Shown here: positions 1 to 10,979 of the stretch, one piece after another
Numbering within the stretch: position 1 is the stretch's first letter
Layout: each line of letters begins with the position of its first letter
The notes under the pieces: model-generated
What the model was told of the DNA's origin: nothing
What the model saw: the letters and a program-made list of their open reading frames with translations, nothing else
Databases searched by the model: none
Program-made: the position numbers and the translations under genes
Assembly: GCA_027186245.1 (NCBI GenBank)
Contig: CP114485.1
Coordinates: 7,592,001-7,656,000, forward strand
Direction: 5' to 3'
DNA length: 64,000 nt
DNA from: Coriaria nepalensis
Taxonomy: Eukaryota > Streptophyta > Magnoliopsida > Cucurbitales > Coriariaceae

Positions 1-1022
1 ATTTGATTCAAAAGAATAATAAAAAGGGAATGATTTTTTTTAAGTTCTTTGATGAGAATAAAAATATATATCTCATTTACATGAATTTTTTTCTTATTTT
101 TTAAATTATATTATGATTGATATTTATATAATTTTAATTTTAATTTTTTTCAAAATAAATATAAAAAATTATTATTATTTTATTTATATTTATATTCATT
201 CTCTATATAACTAAATAAATATCAAAATATTATAATTCTTATTTTCTTTCTATTTTTTTTTTCATTCATATTTTAATTATCACAAAGAAATTGAATCAAA
301 CAAATTCTTTGATTATTCAATTTATATGCAAAAGTCTCACTAATTGATTGTCCCATGTTTATCGTATTGGTTAATATTTACTATACAACTTCAGTATCAT
401 GCGACGATAATTGAACATAAATGTGTTTGAAAGAATATATATTTTTTAATTATAAAATGTTAACTACAAATTATAGTTAGCAAGTAATTATTATTATAAC
501 ATGTAATTACCATTCAAAGAGTGTTAGTACATTAATTTGATATTAATATCATCGGTAATTAACAATTTAAGTAACTAACGAGTCCCCCCTCCAACCCCGT
601 TACTTTTCACGACTTCCGCAACTTTCTCTTCCATTAAAAAATGACACCTCGCCCGGTCTCCTTCAGTAACGCCGTCAAAAGTAACGGCAAAAGTACCATC
701 AACCCCTCAATCTCACCTATTCATCATCACATCTGCATCTTCATCCTCATCTTCATCTTCTTCTGGCAACTCTTTTTCTCTCTCTTGGAAAAGGGAAGAA
801 ACAAATAATCTCTCTCTCTGAGCGAGTCTCAGAGAGACTCTGAGTTGAGAGTTTAATGACACGAACCCCAATCCCAAATTTTCCCACCTACCAAACGCCA
901 ACACTTCTACAATTCCAGACCATAATCATCACCACCATACACCTAATCTCTTCCGCAAATTTTCCTTCACATTCCCACGCTTCCCCACCTTGAGAGTCAC
1001 CATCCCTCTCCCTTCCCCTTCC
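1..1022. other. Upstream region of the GT14 gene
   Basis: No coding region is visible. The first 560 bases are AT-rich and featureless to my eye. From about 580 the composition changes, and 760-1022 is strongly pyrimidine-rich on the plus strand (CT runs near 770-825), as is common in plant 5' leaders. The leader and core promoter of the gene starting at 1023 should lie here, but I could not single out a convincing TATA box. The minus-strand open frames across this stretch are the complement of CT-rich DNA and look like shadows. Confidence 0.5.
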
Positions 1023-2123
1023 ATGTTCTCAAACCCATTCTTCCTCTCATTCTTCCTCCTCTTCTCTCTCTCCATCCTCTTCTTCCTCGCCCCTCGCCTC
1101 CTCCCTTCCTCCCCTAAACCCCAATCCATACCTCTCTCCCTCCCCGATGAGCTTGACGATCTCACTCTCTTTCATCGCGCTATCTCTCTCTCTAACAACA
1201 ATAACAACCCGTCTAAATTCTCTCACCTCTCTTCCCCTAACCCTAAGCTCAAGATCGCTTTCCTCTTCCTCACTAACTCTGACCTCCATTTCGCTCCACT
1301 CTGGAACCGATTCTTCCCAAATAACTCCGATCTCTACAACGTATACGTCCACGCCGATCCCTCTGTGAATATCACGCGCCCTGGAGGCGTGTTTCAAGAC
1401 CGTTTCATCGAAGCGAAACGAACTTACCGCGCTTCTCCTACTCTCATCTCCGCCACTCGCCGCCTGATAGCAACTGCACTCATCGACGATCCCGCCAATG
1501 CGTTCTTCGCCGTGCTGTCTCAGGTCTGCATACCTCTTCACTCCTTCAAGTATGTTTACAACTCACTCGTTGTCTCCACCACATTCGATCCCTCTTCCGC
1601 CGAGTCAGATCCCGAGTCGACTCGGCTCGGTTTCCGAGTTCGGTACAAGAGTTTCATCGAGATCATCTCCAAAGACCGGAATCTGTGGAAGCGGTATGCC
1701 GCGAGAGGTCAGTTCGCGATGATGCCTGAGATTCCGTTCGACAAGTTTCGAGTCGGATCTCAGTTTTTTGTTCTGACGCGACGTCATGCTCTGGTCATCG
1801 TCGCCGATCGGACGTTATGGAGGAAATTCAAACTGCCTTGTTATCGAGAAGATGAGTGCTATCCAGAAGAACACTATTTTCCAACGCTAATATCAATGTC
1901 CGATCCGGACGGTTCGACCCGATACACTCTGACTCGGGTCGATTGGACTGGCACGGTTAACGGGCATCCGTACACGTATAGACCGGCAGAAATCTCGCCG
2001 GAGCTGATTTATCAACTGAGGGTTTCGAATCACTCCGAATCGTACTTGTTCGCGAGAAAATTCACACCGAATTGCTTGAAAAATTTGATGAGCATCGCCG
2101 ATTCGGTCATTTTTCGCGATTGA
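1023..2123 (+). CDS. Family GT14 glycosyltransferase (core-2/I-branching type, BC10-like)
   Basis: Predicted type II membrane glycosyltransferase of CAZy family GT14 (old name DUF266), a plant family typified by rice BC10 and placed in the Golgi. The exact donor and acceptor are unknown. The frame is intronless and gives 366 residues. I start at the ATG at 1023; the open frame extends to a TTG at 990, but that is not a likely plant start. Residues about 3-24 form one hydrophobic anchor after a very short N-tail. Family blocks follow in order: FLFLTNSDLHFAPLW, then YNVYVHADPS, FFAVLSQVCIPLHSF, GSQFFVLTRRHAL, and CYPEEHYFPTL, with the conserved acidic pair in the last block, and TRVDWT near the C-terminus. 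The length suits the family and no lesion is seen. The family call is firm; the specific enzyme activity is not. Confidence 0.93.
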   Translation: MFSNPFFLSFFLLFSLSILFFLAPRLLPSSPKPQSIPLSLPDELDDLTLFHRAISLSNNNNNPSKFSHLSSPNPKLKIAFLFLTNSDLHFAPLWNRFFPNNSDLYNVYVHADPSVNITRPGGVFQDRFIEAKRTYRASPTLISATRRLIATALIDDPANAFFAVLSQVCIPLHSFKYVYNSLVVSTTFDPSSAESDPESTRLGFRVRYKSFIEIISKDRNLWKRYAARGQFAMMPEIPFDKFRVGSQFFVLTRRHALVIVADRTLWRKFKLPCYREDECYPEEHYFPTLISMSDPDGSTRYTLTRVDWTGTVNGHPYTYRPAEISPELIYQLRVSNHSESYLFARKFTPNCLKNLMSIADSVIFRD

Positions 2124-3284
2124 AGACATCTCTTCGGTAAGTCAAAATTCTCAATTTTCTCGTTATTCTAGTGAGTTCTGAGTTAACTCGGGATCAAACT
2201 CGCTCATTGGTTTACAGCGGTATTATCAAAGGGAGCATTGTTTTAAGGAAATTGCTTTTTAGATTTTACCCATTTGTACCAATTAATGTACGTATATATA
2301 TATATATCAATTAGTTAATATAATTCTTTAGATGAATTGCAAAATATGATTTTACATTTTTGGCAGGTAAAATGGAAGTTATGTATTTTTGTTCCGATTC
2401 ATTGTTAGTACTTTTTTGTTCCTCTAGATTAGAGATGGTAATTCTGGCAGGTAAAAGCCCATTCTTCGGCCCGGCCCGATTCCAAATTCATATACATCCT
2501 AGGAATGGGCTTTTTGTTTTTTGAAAAAGTAGTCGTATTTCATATTAAATAAATTTTACGATTTAATAAAGAGATTTTATAACATAAAAGAATTTTATTA
2601 TCATTAATAACTGCAAATTGAAATGGAGACATGTTTTTAATAACTACTAACCACACATAATCTTATTAAGTTATTATTGTGAAATAGATAGACTTATAAC
2701 TAATTGGTGCTTTAAGAGATGTCGGCACAAATGGTTATTTCCATTTTGAAGATTTCCATAAAAAACTTGAGTGCACACGAGATATCGTGCTAGTCGTTTT
2801 GTCACTACAGTCTCCTAGTTGGTCTAATATAATTCAATAAAGTGATTCCAAATAATGTGTCTTAAATGTTGAGGACTAGTACCATCCATTTCTTATATTA
2901 AATATAACAAGTTAAAACACTAAACATATTAAATATGTAAAATTAAATATAAGAATTTGATAAATAAATAGAACTATCTAAAGAAAAGCTAAATGAAGAT
3001 GTGATTATGGCCTCAGGGATGAATTGAATTAAGTGGCGAGACTTGAGGGGGAGGGAAGGGAAGGGGGGTATTAATATAAACGAGGGTGTTAGGTAACGAG
3101 AAAATAAGTGAAATGAGAAAAAGAGATATGGTAAGATAATAAATATGAATAATTGAATTAAATGGTGAAATAAATATTTTAAAGATTTATAATTTTATTA
3201 TAATTTTTTTTTAATTTATACCTTGTGAGTTGTGATTTTTTTTTAAATTGTATTATTTGAAAGACTTATAATTTAGTATATTAT
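2124..3284. other. Downstream region of GT14; no gene seen
   Basis: This holds the 3' untranslated region of the GT14 gene and then AT-rich intergenic DNA. A short (TA)n tract lies near 2292-2306 and a purine-rich patch with G runs lies near 3046-3070. I see no coding region, RNA gene or recognisable element apart from the small hairpin listed at 2453-2514. Confidence 0.5.
2453..2514. repeat. Short hairpin with 12-base arms
   Basis: AAAAGCCCATTC at 2453-2464 is followed by its exact reverse complement at 2503-2514, with a 38-base loop containing GGCCCGGCCCG. The second arm runs into a T-rich tract. It may be the edge of a degraded mobile element (GGCCCGGCCC patches occur in several plant transposons) or chance. 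No function is assigned. Confidence 0.5.
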
Positions 3285-3399
3285 TAGTAAGGAGTTGGTC
3301 AAAAAATAATTTTATTATGATTTGTAATGATAGATAATTATGTCAAAAAATATTTCTAGCTTTAAAGATGAAAAAACATAAACTAAAATAAAGTCTTAA

Positions 3400-3900
3400 A
3401 AATAATGAAAAAAATACAATATTAAAATTATATTCTAATCTATAATTTCTAATGGGAGGTTGAATTATTTCCTATCCCATAATTAAGATCCACGTATTTA
3501 GATTTGAGATATATATTATCAAATATTATGTACATTTCTTTTTTATTCGTTATTTGATGTTGGTTTTGTTGATTTGCACATTCCTAATATTTGATGCATG
3601 ATAGTATCTCAACTATTTCAAATATTAATTTAGTTCTTATATTAGAAATGATTATCCCACTTATGCTAAATGTTAATTCTGAAAACAATGTTGAGACGGA
3701 GACGATCAAGACGTCATGTGCAAGTCGAGCTAGTATAAAAAACATTCTTGAATTATACTTCTACTATTGCAAGATATTAAAGTCATATGAAGTATCACTA
3801 CTGAAAAACTCTTCTTCTTGTTGAAAATATTTTATATCGTTTTCTTTAATCATTTATTTTGTTGATCGGATCGTCGAGGTCGCAAGTTGCTATCTTTATT
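3400..3900 (-). pseudogene. hAT dimerisation-region remnant (minus copy)
   Basis: The minus strand here aligns base for base, with scattered changes, to the plus-strand hAT C-terminus at about 6140-6650. For example, the sequence around 3850-3870 is the complement of the CTCGACGAT block near 6150. Stops interrupt every frame. The plus-strand open frame at 3591-3824 is antisense to this remnant and is not a gene. Confidence 0.65.
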
Positions 3901-4375
3901 TTTATAAACAATAAAAAATTCATGCAACTTTATATTTGCATTAGTGATTATTTTATCATAAGAAATATCTAATTCTGTACCTATAAAATAAATAACCTAA
4001 CTAAAACATTCATACTCAAGTCTAGGATCCAATAAAACTTTAAAACATTATAAAAGTGAAATTTATTTCTAATATTTAAAGTATTTTATTTTTATTTTTT
4101 CTATAATAGATGTAAAAACAATATATCATCATCATAAGTAATAAATATTTGAAAAATATCAATAAATTATGCAATAACTAACGGTGATGTAGGATAATAA
4201 ATATTCGATAAAAATATAATAGATTTGTAAAAAAATTTTAAAAATTTGTTAAATTTTTCAATAATATCCTAATCGTTTCATGCAATGTAGTAAATGTATT
4301 TTGTTTTAGATGAAAAAATATAGTAATCTTATCTTTATATGGAATAGTTTGTTGTAACATTATATAAGTCGAGTT

Positions 4376-4650
4376 TCATCTTATGTTTATATCAAGTGCA
4401 CACTTTCGAGGTTTTTTACTTGTATTCTTACATAATTTTCTAAATACAGTTATACGAGGATTAAAGCTAACTATGAAAGTTAATGCATCTCGAATATTTG
4501 TAATTTCATTTGTTACCAATTTCATACATACTTTGACAATGATGTTTATTATGATATAGACAGAACGTTGATGTAGAAATATTTCATCATTGTGCCCACT
4601 AAGTTGACCATCAAACAATGATATTGCCTTCATATTTATAGAAGTATTAT
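4376..4650 (-). pseudogene. hAT transposase central fragment
   Basis: An open stretch of about 85 codons on the minus strand carries the pattern IRDALTFIVSFNPRITVF followed by a Cys/Lys-rich segment and a DINIRW-like end. This resembles the region just before the RWNST-type motif of plant hAT (ZBED/RICESLEEPER) transposases. It lies at the position expected between the BED region upstream (about 5.1-5.4 kb) and the dimerisation region downstream (about 3.5-3.9 kb). It is not an independent gene. Confidence 0.6.
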
Positions 4651-5120
4651 TTAATGTTATTGATATTATATGTTATTTTTTTATCAAATTCATTCAAAAC
4701 TTTCATAATTATCATAAATATTTTCAGTATTATGTTAAGTCTCAATAACTCTAAAACCTATGATTTTTTTTTTCATATATCATTCAGCATTTAAATAATG
4801 ACTAATTACAGATAAATAATATTCCTTAGACTTTAAACTCCAAATATCAGATGTTAATGCAATAGCAACATGAGATGAACCTAATTCTATTCATAATGCA
4901 TCACATTATTTATTTAAACATGCTTCTATATCACTTGTAATTGTATTTCTACTTACTCTCTTAGAGGAAGGACAATATGAGTCCCGAATAAAGTTTTCAT
5001 AATATTTAGAGTCAGCAAAACCAATAAGCAAATCAAAATAAGTAATCAACTTAACAAAGTTATGTCTCGATCTCACTTCGTTATATGACCATATAGAGAC
5101 TGAACTATCAGGTTGAAAAT

Positions 5121-5430
5121 TTAATTAAATTTAAGTTGTACTATTACGGATGTGGGATTATGAATGCATTTATCTTTATGATGTTTTAAGTGAGTAATTC
5201 CACCTCTCCCGAAAGCAGTTAGTGTTTTTTTGCGTACTTTACATATAATATATTTTTTAATTTTTATCATGGTTATTTGGCTTGTACAAATTGTCAAAAC
5301 AAAATCAAACTTTTGACGTTGTCTTTTTGCGTTTTGTTGAAGCAATTATACTCGCTGTAGTTGTTTCTTCATCGTCGATATTGACCTCATCCTCGTCTAT
5401 ATCCGGAAAATGACTATCATCCAATTTCAT
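5121..5430 (-). pseudogene. hAT transposase N-terminus with BED-type zinc finger (broken)
   Basis: A minus-strand start near 5430 opens an acidic segment of about 40 codons that runs into a stop. The homology then continues in another frame into a segment containing CKVRKKTLTAFGRGGITHLK followed by HKDKC. This fits the C-x2-C ... H-x3-5-[HC] layout of a BED finger, with the second Cys of the first pair replaced by Arg. BED fingers bind DNA in hAT transposases and in host proteins domesticated from them. The frame break and the lost ligand mark this one as decayed. Confidence 0.65.
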
Positions 5431-5822
5431 ATATTATGTTCTATAAAATTGCAATTTTGACTATCCTCTGAAATCATGCATGATATTCAAGTTATCTATT
5501 TTCTAGATTATTAAAAAAAATAGATATTAGAATTAATTAGAAGATAAAATGAAAAAAAAAAATGATAATAAAGATTAAAACACATTACAACAAATTAGAA
5601 AAATTTAACCAACCTTAAATTTGATTTTGGAACTTGAGACTTGAGAGTCAAAACTAGATAATTTAGATTTCAGACTAGAATCAGAAATTGTAAAATTGAG
5701 ACTTTAAAATAGTAGAAACAAAAGAAATATAGAATAAGAATAGAGAGAATTGAGACTTGTAAATTGTGATTTATGAAGATGATTTTGAGGTATTTATATG
5801 AAAAATAATAAAGGGAAAAATC

Positions 5823-6766
5823 TGAATTGTTTTACAATTTGACTGCTTCACCGTTAGTTATTGAACAATTTGTTTATATTGTTCAGATATTTATTCCTCA
5901 TGATGATGTTGTTGTTTTTAAACCTATTGTAGAAAAAATGAAGATAAAATACTTTAAATATTGCAAAGAAATTTTACTTTTGTATTATTTTGGAGTTCTA
6001 TTAGGTTCTAGACTTAAGTATGAAAGTTTTAGTAAAATTATTTCTTTTATAGGAAGAGAATTAGACATTTATTATGATGAACTAATCGCTAATACAAATA
6101 TAAAGTTCCATGAAATATTTGTTGTTTATGAAAATAAATATAGCAGCCTCGACGATCTGATCAACAAAATGAACGACCAAAGAAGGTGATACAAAATATT
6201 TACAACAAAAAGAAGAGTTCTTCAAGTAGTGGTTCTCCATAATACGAGAAGTTTCATAAATACCTTGAATCTCCAGATGATAAGGATGAAGATGAATTTA
6301 ATATCTTGTAATGGTGGAAGTATACTTCAAAAGGGTTTCATATATTAGCTCGACTCACACATGACGTCTTGACCATCTCCGTCTCAATAATGTCTTTTAA
6401 ATCAATATTTAGCATAGGTGAGAGAATCATTTCTGATAGAAGAAATAAATTAACGCATGAAATGGTTGAGATACTATCGTGCATCGGAGATTGAGAATGT
6501 GTAAATCAGCAAAACCAATATCAAATGACGGATAAAAAAGAAATGTACAGAGCATTTGATCATTTATATCTCAAATATGAAGCTCCAAATTATGGGGTAA
6601 TAAGTAGTTCAACCCCTATTAGAAAATAGAGATTATAATGTAATTTTAATAATGTATTTGTTTTTCTTATTTTCTTATGAGTCATTCTTAAAGTTATTTT
6701 GACGGAACTATTTATCATTATAAAATCATAATAAAGTTTTTTTTGGCCAACTCTATATTACCTCCA
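5823..6766 (+). mobile_element. Truncated second hAT copy, plus strand
   Basis: This is a 3' part only of a hAT element, in the opposite orientation to the 3285-5800 copy. Coding resemblance starts abruptly near 5823. It continues through an open frame to 6189 (with PRLK-like and FIGREL-type patterns) and, after frame breaks, into a C-terminal dimerisation segment with WWKYTSKGFH near 6312 and SIFSIGERIISDRRNKLT near 6400. The non-coding tail to about 6766 matches the outer edge of the first copy. No 5' half is present. Confidence 0.7.
5827..6498 (+). pseudogene. hAT transposase C-terminal half (broken)
   Basis: An open frame of about 120 codons (5827-6189) is followed, after stops and a frame change, by the hAT dimerisation domain (about 6309-6495), which ends in a natural-looking stop after ILSCIGD. 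In the superfamily this domain mediates transposase multimerisation. The N-terminal BED finger and most of the catalytic core are absent, so no activity is expected. Confidence 0.68.
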
Positions 6767-6939
6767 CTTATCTGGCTTTAACATGAAAATCATATCAGAA
6801 CACCTGTGCCTGATTTACAGAGTCTGTTATAAAACAAAGAGTACCCTGATTCCTGAGAGATAGCCCCTTCCACAACAAATTAAGCCGGGATAAACAACTC
6901 TCTTCATTGCGAATCCAGAAAAAATGAGGTAGTAGTTCC

Positions 6940-7640
6940 TCAGATTACAAAATGGAAGGATGTAAAGTACCATGAGAAATGGATCTCGGAGCAAGCAGTG
7001 CCTGAGAACAAGGTAAGATAGAGAAATCTATCCCACATCACCGAGCGTGGGGATGAGAGTGTGGAAATAAGCTTTTCCACGGGTAGAAGGATCAGCTTGG
7101 GAGAAGTCGGCCCCTCAGTCACTAGAGTGGCAAGTTCTAGACATTCCACAACGTCTATACCAGAGCATCTCGAGAGCTTGCGAAGACAAGAGGACTTATA
7201 CCAACCCTAGTACATAGTGGATTCACCTACTCCATCTTTAGAAGCAGCCCCGGAGAGAAGAGGCTCTCCGACCATGTTAGAAATGGGATACGCTCCTAGC
7301 CAAAGTGACCTCCTGGTACTAACCGCACAGGATAATCCCTGTCTACAGCAAGGGATTGATAATCTATATAAGTGCTAGAAAAACAGCCTCAAGAGAAACT
7401 GGTTCGAGAATATACTCTCAAAAGAAGAGTAGAAGTACTGGAAAAATGCTTTTAACCAGTACATAGAGACCTTTGGAAAGTCATACGAGGATAAGCTAAA
7501 GGTCCTCACAAGGACCAATAAGTTTGACCTTTTTGATGGCTGCCAAAAGGTTTTGCCAGAAAAAGCCTCGCTTACCCAGACTTTGAGAATGACTCAGAGT
7601 CGATCCTGGAAATAATCAATCATCCAGACAAAAGGGATAT
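6940..7640 (+). pseudogene. Pararetroviral polyprotein segment upstream of coat region
   Basis: One plus-strand frame across this stretch is mostly open but broken by several stops. It reads like a hydrophilic linker rich in Ser, Glu and Lys and ends in an aromatic/charged block near 7450-7550. No counterpart exists in the minus-strand copy, which is truncated before this point. I place it in the same polyprotein only from its position; no specific domain is recognised. Confidence 0.4.
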
Positions 7641-7875
7641 ATTGAGGTCCTTTCAAAGGCTAGCAAGCGGCGAAAACTACTGCTCAATGTTAAGCCAAGC
7701 TCAGCAGACTTCCAAGAGTGAAATAAAGGCAGTAGTACATCCGCCAGCTATGAACCTCGAACTCCAGCTCGAAGATGGAATAAGTCTGGATGCAACCCCC
7801 TTTAAATGAGAAGAAAGGGAGGTAATTAAGGTAGTAAATCAGATTACTACTCAAGTTAATTATTCTAACCTGCAT

Positions 7876-8970
7876 TTGCAAACCATTGGAAGTCAGCTAA
7901 ATAGGGTAGAAGCGACAATGAGTTCAATAGCCACCACCAAATCCCCTCCCATAAGGAGAGCTGCAGCCCAGCCAGAGGTCCCTGTTATTAAACTACCAGA
8001 CCACGTACAATTAGACTGGTTAGCAAAGAAAGTGACCAAACGAATGCTCGAAAAGCTAACCAGCAGGTTAGAGAAATTAGGAATAAAAGAATCCGAACTC
8101 CAAGCCATCGAAGAAGAATCCAGGGAAAAAATAGACCCCTAGCTAGAAAGGATAGGTTGGAGAAGAAAGGGTCCAGAAAAGGCGTACTACCATCGCCCTA
8201 CCCCAGTAGATGTTACGTTTGAGGAAAGCCATCACTACGATCTTATGGCCTTTACTGGTAAGGCTATCACATAATTGAATCTAGATGGAATGTCATAATA
8301 TCAAATCTGGCATATGGCTTCCCACATGATGATGTTCGCAGAAGCCTGTAGGCTGCATGAAAAGGGTGCTTCAGACGCGAACATAGCCCAAGTCATGATA
8401 TGTTTGATTTTCGGGACAACTAAAGGGCTGGTGGGATTTTGCCCTCAGCGATGATGATAAGTATAGGATCATGAGTGCCTCTAAAGAAATCACAAGAGTC
8501 GAGAACAATCAACAGGTTCAAACAGCCGTATCAGATGCGGTAAATACTTTGGTATATGTTATTACTCTATTTTTCTGTGGAAATAATAATAGCAGGGTAG
8601 CAAAAACCTATGAACAACTAATAAGGCTTAGGTGCCCAGATCTATCCCATTACAAGTGGTATAAGGATGTTTTCCTTACCAAGGTCCTCCAACGACCAGA
8701 CTGTAATGCTGAATACCGGAAGCATCATTTTGTTGCAGAACTCCCCTAACTCTTCGCCACTAGGGTCACAGATAAAATCAAGGTAAATGGTTATGTCCCT
8801 TGGAATAACTATACTTATGGTGAATTATCTCAAGCGATAGAAGAGAAAGCAGTTCAACTTTGCAATGATATCCTATTCCGTTCTAAGCTCGCCAAACAAA
8901 AGCTAGAATGGAGAAGAGCGCTAAGTGATGTTTGCGAGCAAATGGGATTAAACCAATTGCAGGCCAAATT
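7876..8970 (+). pseudogene. Pararetroviral coat-protein-like region (plus copy, broken)
   Basis: An open frame at 7876-8142 (hydrophilic, with a Lys/Glu-rich helix-like end) is followed by a conserved block at 8471-8749 containing LSHYKWYKDVFLTKVL. Homology resumes beyond the stop at 8749 to about 8970 in a basic stretch. I recognise the WYKDVF-type block as the coat-protein domain of plant Caulimoviridae-like polyproteins. Compared with the minus-strand copy (12351-12911) this one has extra frame breaks, for example near 8400-8420 just before the 8471 frame. Confidence 0.62.
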
Positions 8971-9061
8971 AAGAGGTAGAAAGAAATCCTCAAAATGAAT
9001 CAAGAGAAGAGGAATCCTAAAGGAATAAGGAGATAGGTATAAACCCAAAAGGAGAAAGAAC

Positions 9062-9514
9062 TTGGGAAAGGCTAGAGTGAAAGGAGAAGGCTCTTCATTT
9101 AAAAGGAAGAGAATTCCTGTTTGCTTCAAATGTAGCAAGCCAGGGCACTATACAGACCAATGCAGAATGAAGGAGAAAATTAACAAACTCTCCATTGATG
9201 AAGGATTGAAAATAAGCCTTTGCGATATTCTGCTAGAGAGCTCAGAGTCTGAAGAAGAAATAATGATCTTACAAATAGAGAACTCATCCGAATCCTCCTC
9301 CTCAGAAAGTATGTCCGATTGTGAATGTGGAGGAATTTGCCACGATTGCTCCATAAATACAATAAAGGAGATAAATGGGTTAAGCATCAATGTACTTACC
9401 CGTGACGAAGAAGACATGCTGGAAATTGTAGACAACATCCCCGACAAAGAAGCAAAGCTTAAGCTAATAAAATATCAATACAGGGCGACGCTAAAAGGGA
9501 AAAGTCCCATTTAG
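9062..9514 (+). pseudogene. Pararetroviral zinc-knuckle region (plus copy)
   Basis: An open frame of 150 codons carries a CCHC knuckle, CFKCSKPGHYTDQC (C-x2-C-x4-H-x4-C, near 9122-9163). It lies after a basic stretch and before an acidic Ser/Glu stretch ending about 9520. A knuckle after the coat domain is the nucleic-acid-binding end of gag- or coat-like proteins in retroelements and Caulimoviridae. The frame opens without an ATG, so it is a surviving fragment of a longer polyprotein and not a gene of its own. Confidence 0.68.
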
Positions 9515-9839
9515 AGCACAAGATCGAGGAAAGTACCTCGGCCATCAGATACTCCATCTCAGAAATTCAGCGAAGACATGCTAAACCAAAAGGGTCATCT
9601 TCAAGGAAGGAAACTACCCTAGAAGATCTAAAAAGGGAGATAAAGGAATTAAAGATAATCTGAAGCGAAGGATGACAGACCTATAAGCTATTGAAGAAAT
9701 TCATTGGGAATCCCTCACGGGATGGATTGAAGAAGGGAAAGAAGATCTTGCCACCACAAAAGGCGAGGAAATGAATATATTCTATCTCGTCAAGAATGTA
9801 TCTGGATTAATAAGATAGATAGGGTGATTAGCCAAAAAT

Positions 9840-10420
9840 GGTATTATCTAGTGACAATAGTGGTTAATAGAGAATACACCCTGAAAATAGAGGCTCTAAT
9901 AGACTTAGGAGCATACTTGAATTGCATTAATGAGAGAATGATTCTCTCGAAATACTTCTCTAAAACAACATAGATTCTAAATACAGCAAATGATACTAAG
10001 CTATTAATAGAATATAAGTTGTCCGATGCTACAGTATGCAATAGCGGTATTTGTTTGTAGATGTCTTTTATAATGGTGAAGAATATATTGGAAAGAGTCA
10101 TCCTAGGAAATCCGTTCCTACGCATGCTTTATCCCATTCAGCAAATAAATGATGAAGGGATAGTTGTGGAAATCCAAGGCCACAAGCTCAACTTCACCTT
10201 CTCTCAAAGGCCTAAATACCACAAAATCCCAGTTAAAACAGAAGGAAAAGCTCCCTCTCTCCCTCCAGGAAGAAGCAACCTCCAGAAGAATAGAAGCTCT
10301 CCTAAAAACTCCTAAGATTCAAGCAAGGATTCACCACCTTGAATTGAAGTTGAAGTCTGAGATATGCTTAGAAGTCCCTAACGCATTTTGGAGAAGAAAG
10401 CAGTGTGAAGTAAGTCTGCC
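9840..10420 (+). pseudogene. Retropepsin-like protease region and beyond (plus copy)
   Basis: The frame reads IEALIDLGAYLNCINE near 9886-9933, the position of the D-[ST]-G active-site motif of retroviral-type aspartic proteases. Here the middle residue is Leu, so the motif is damaged. Stops follow near 9973 and 10060. A second open piece (10061-10315) continues the homology, with frame changes, towards the reverse transcriptase. The matching motif in the inverted copy reads DSGAD (about 11285-11299), so the damage in this copy arose after the duplication or was not shared. Confidence 0.58.
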
Positions 10421-10541
10421 CTACGAGCCTGATTTTAAAGAAAAAAGCATCCCCACTAAGGCTTGACCAGCAGCCATGAATGCATAACTCCTGGCAATCT
10501 GTAAGAAGGAAATTGAGGACCTTCTAGCCAAAGGACTTATA

Positions 10542-10690
10542 GTTTATCACTAACCGGGGTGCTCCTCTCTCGAGCTCCGCAACATTCTGGACATAGAACT
10601 CCGTACAACTCCATGGGCTGGAACTTTTCCTTATAAGTCCTTTGGCTAGAAGGTCCTCAATTTCCTTCTTACAGATTGCCAGGAGTTATG
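10542..10690 (-). pseudogene. Start of pararetroviral reverse transcriptase (minus copy)
   Basis: The minus strand encodes CKKEIEDLLAKGLI, then SSSPWSCTEFYVQN, then RGAPRLVIN. These are the first conserved blocks of a Caulimoviridae-type reverse transcriptase, ending before the catalytic aspartates. The fragment stops at 10542, the junction with the plus copy. This is the best single piece of evidence that the element is pararetroviral. Confidence 0.68.
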
Positions 10691-10979
10691 CATTCATGGC
10701 TGCTGTTCGAGCCTTAGTGGGGATGTTTTTTTCTTTAAAATCAGGCTCGTAGGGCAGACTTACTTCATGTTGCTTTCCTCCCCAAAATGCATTAGGGACT
10801 TCTAAGCATATCTCAGACTTCAACTTCGATTCAAGGTGGTGAATCCTTGCTTGAATCTTGGGAGTTTTTAGGAGAGCTTCTATTCTCCTAGAGGTTGGTT
10901 CTTCCTGGAGGGAGAGAAGGAACTTTTCCTTCTGTTTTAACTGGGATTTTACCACATTAATATTATGGTATTTAGGCCT

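Larger units (their letters stand above)
3285..5800 (-). mobile_element. Degenerate hAT-superfamily DNA transposon (minus-strand copy)
   Basis: Read on the minus strand, the order is that of a RICESLEEPER/ZBED-type hAT transposase. An acidic N-terminus comes first (ATG near 5430), then a BED-type zinc finger (about 5120-5345), a central block (about 4376-4633), and a C-terminal hAT dimerisation region (about 3540-3900). Stops and frame changes break it throughout, so it cannot encode a whole transposase. Both outer limits are approximate. The 3285 limit is where homology to the second, inverted copy at 5823-6766 fades. I did not find a clear terminal inverted repeat or 8-base target duplication. 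Confidence 0.72.
3285..6766. repeat. Inverted repeat made by two facing hAT copies
   Basis: The segment 3285-4330 is the imperfect reverse complement of 5823-6766. Matching blocks occur in the same order along the whole length: the GAGTTGGTC/GGCCAACTC edge, the TTGATGTTGG/CCAATATCAA block, the CTCGACGAT block, and the TCTAGACTT block. Arms are about 0.95-1.05 kb and the spacer (about 4330-5823) is the rest of the minus-strand element. The arms are visibly more diverged than those of the pararetroviral foldback at 8027-13198, which suggests an older event. Confidence 0.72.
6768..10541 (+). mobile_element. Endogenous pararetrovirus (Caulimoviridae-type), plus-strand copy
   Basis: This is a decayed integrated copy of a plant pararetrovirus. 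In order it has a polyprotein linker region (about 6940-7640), a coat-protein-like region (about 7876-8970), a CCHC zinc knuckle (about 9122-9163), an acidic Ser/Glu stretch, and a retropepsin-like region (about 9840-10320). The sequence leading towards reverse transcriptase is cut at 10541. No LTRs flank it and no integrase is seen, which suits Caulimoviridae rather than an LTR retrotransposon. Numerous stops and frameshifts make it non-coding. It begins close to the end of the hAT copy at 6766. It ends where it meets its own inverted copy. Assignment to a genus would need a reverse-transcriptase phylogeny, and the core of that domain is missing. Confidence 0.72.

Noticed and set aside
990..1022. 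Upstream extension of the GT14 frame to a TTG at 990
   Set aside because: Plant nuclear genes start at ATG in nearly all cases; the ATG at 1023 directly precedes the membrane anchor expected of the family.
3591..3824. 77-codon plus-strand open frame
   Set aside because: It is antisense to the hAT dimerisation remnant and has no family features.
10061..10466. Overlapping plus-strand open frames as separate small genes
   Set aside because: They are fragments of the pararetroviral polyprotein in two frames, and the same sequence occurs inverted at 10686-11270.
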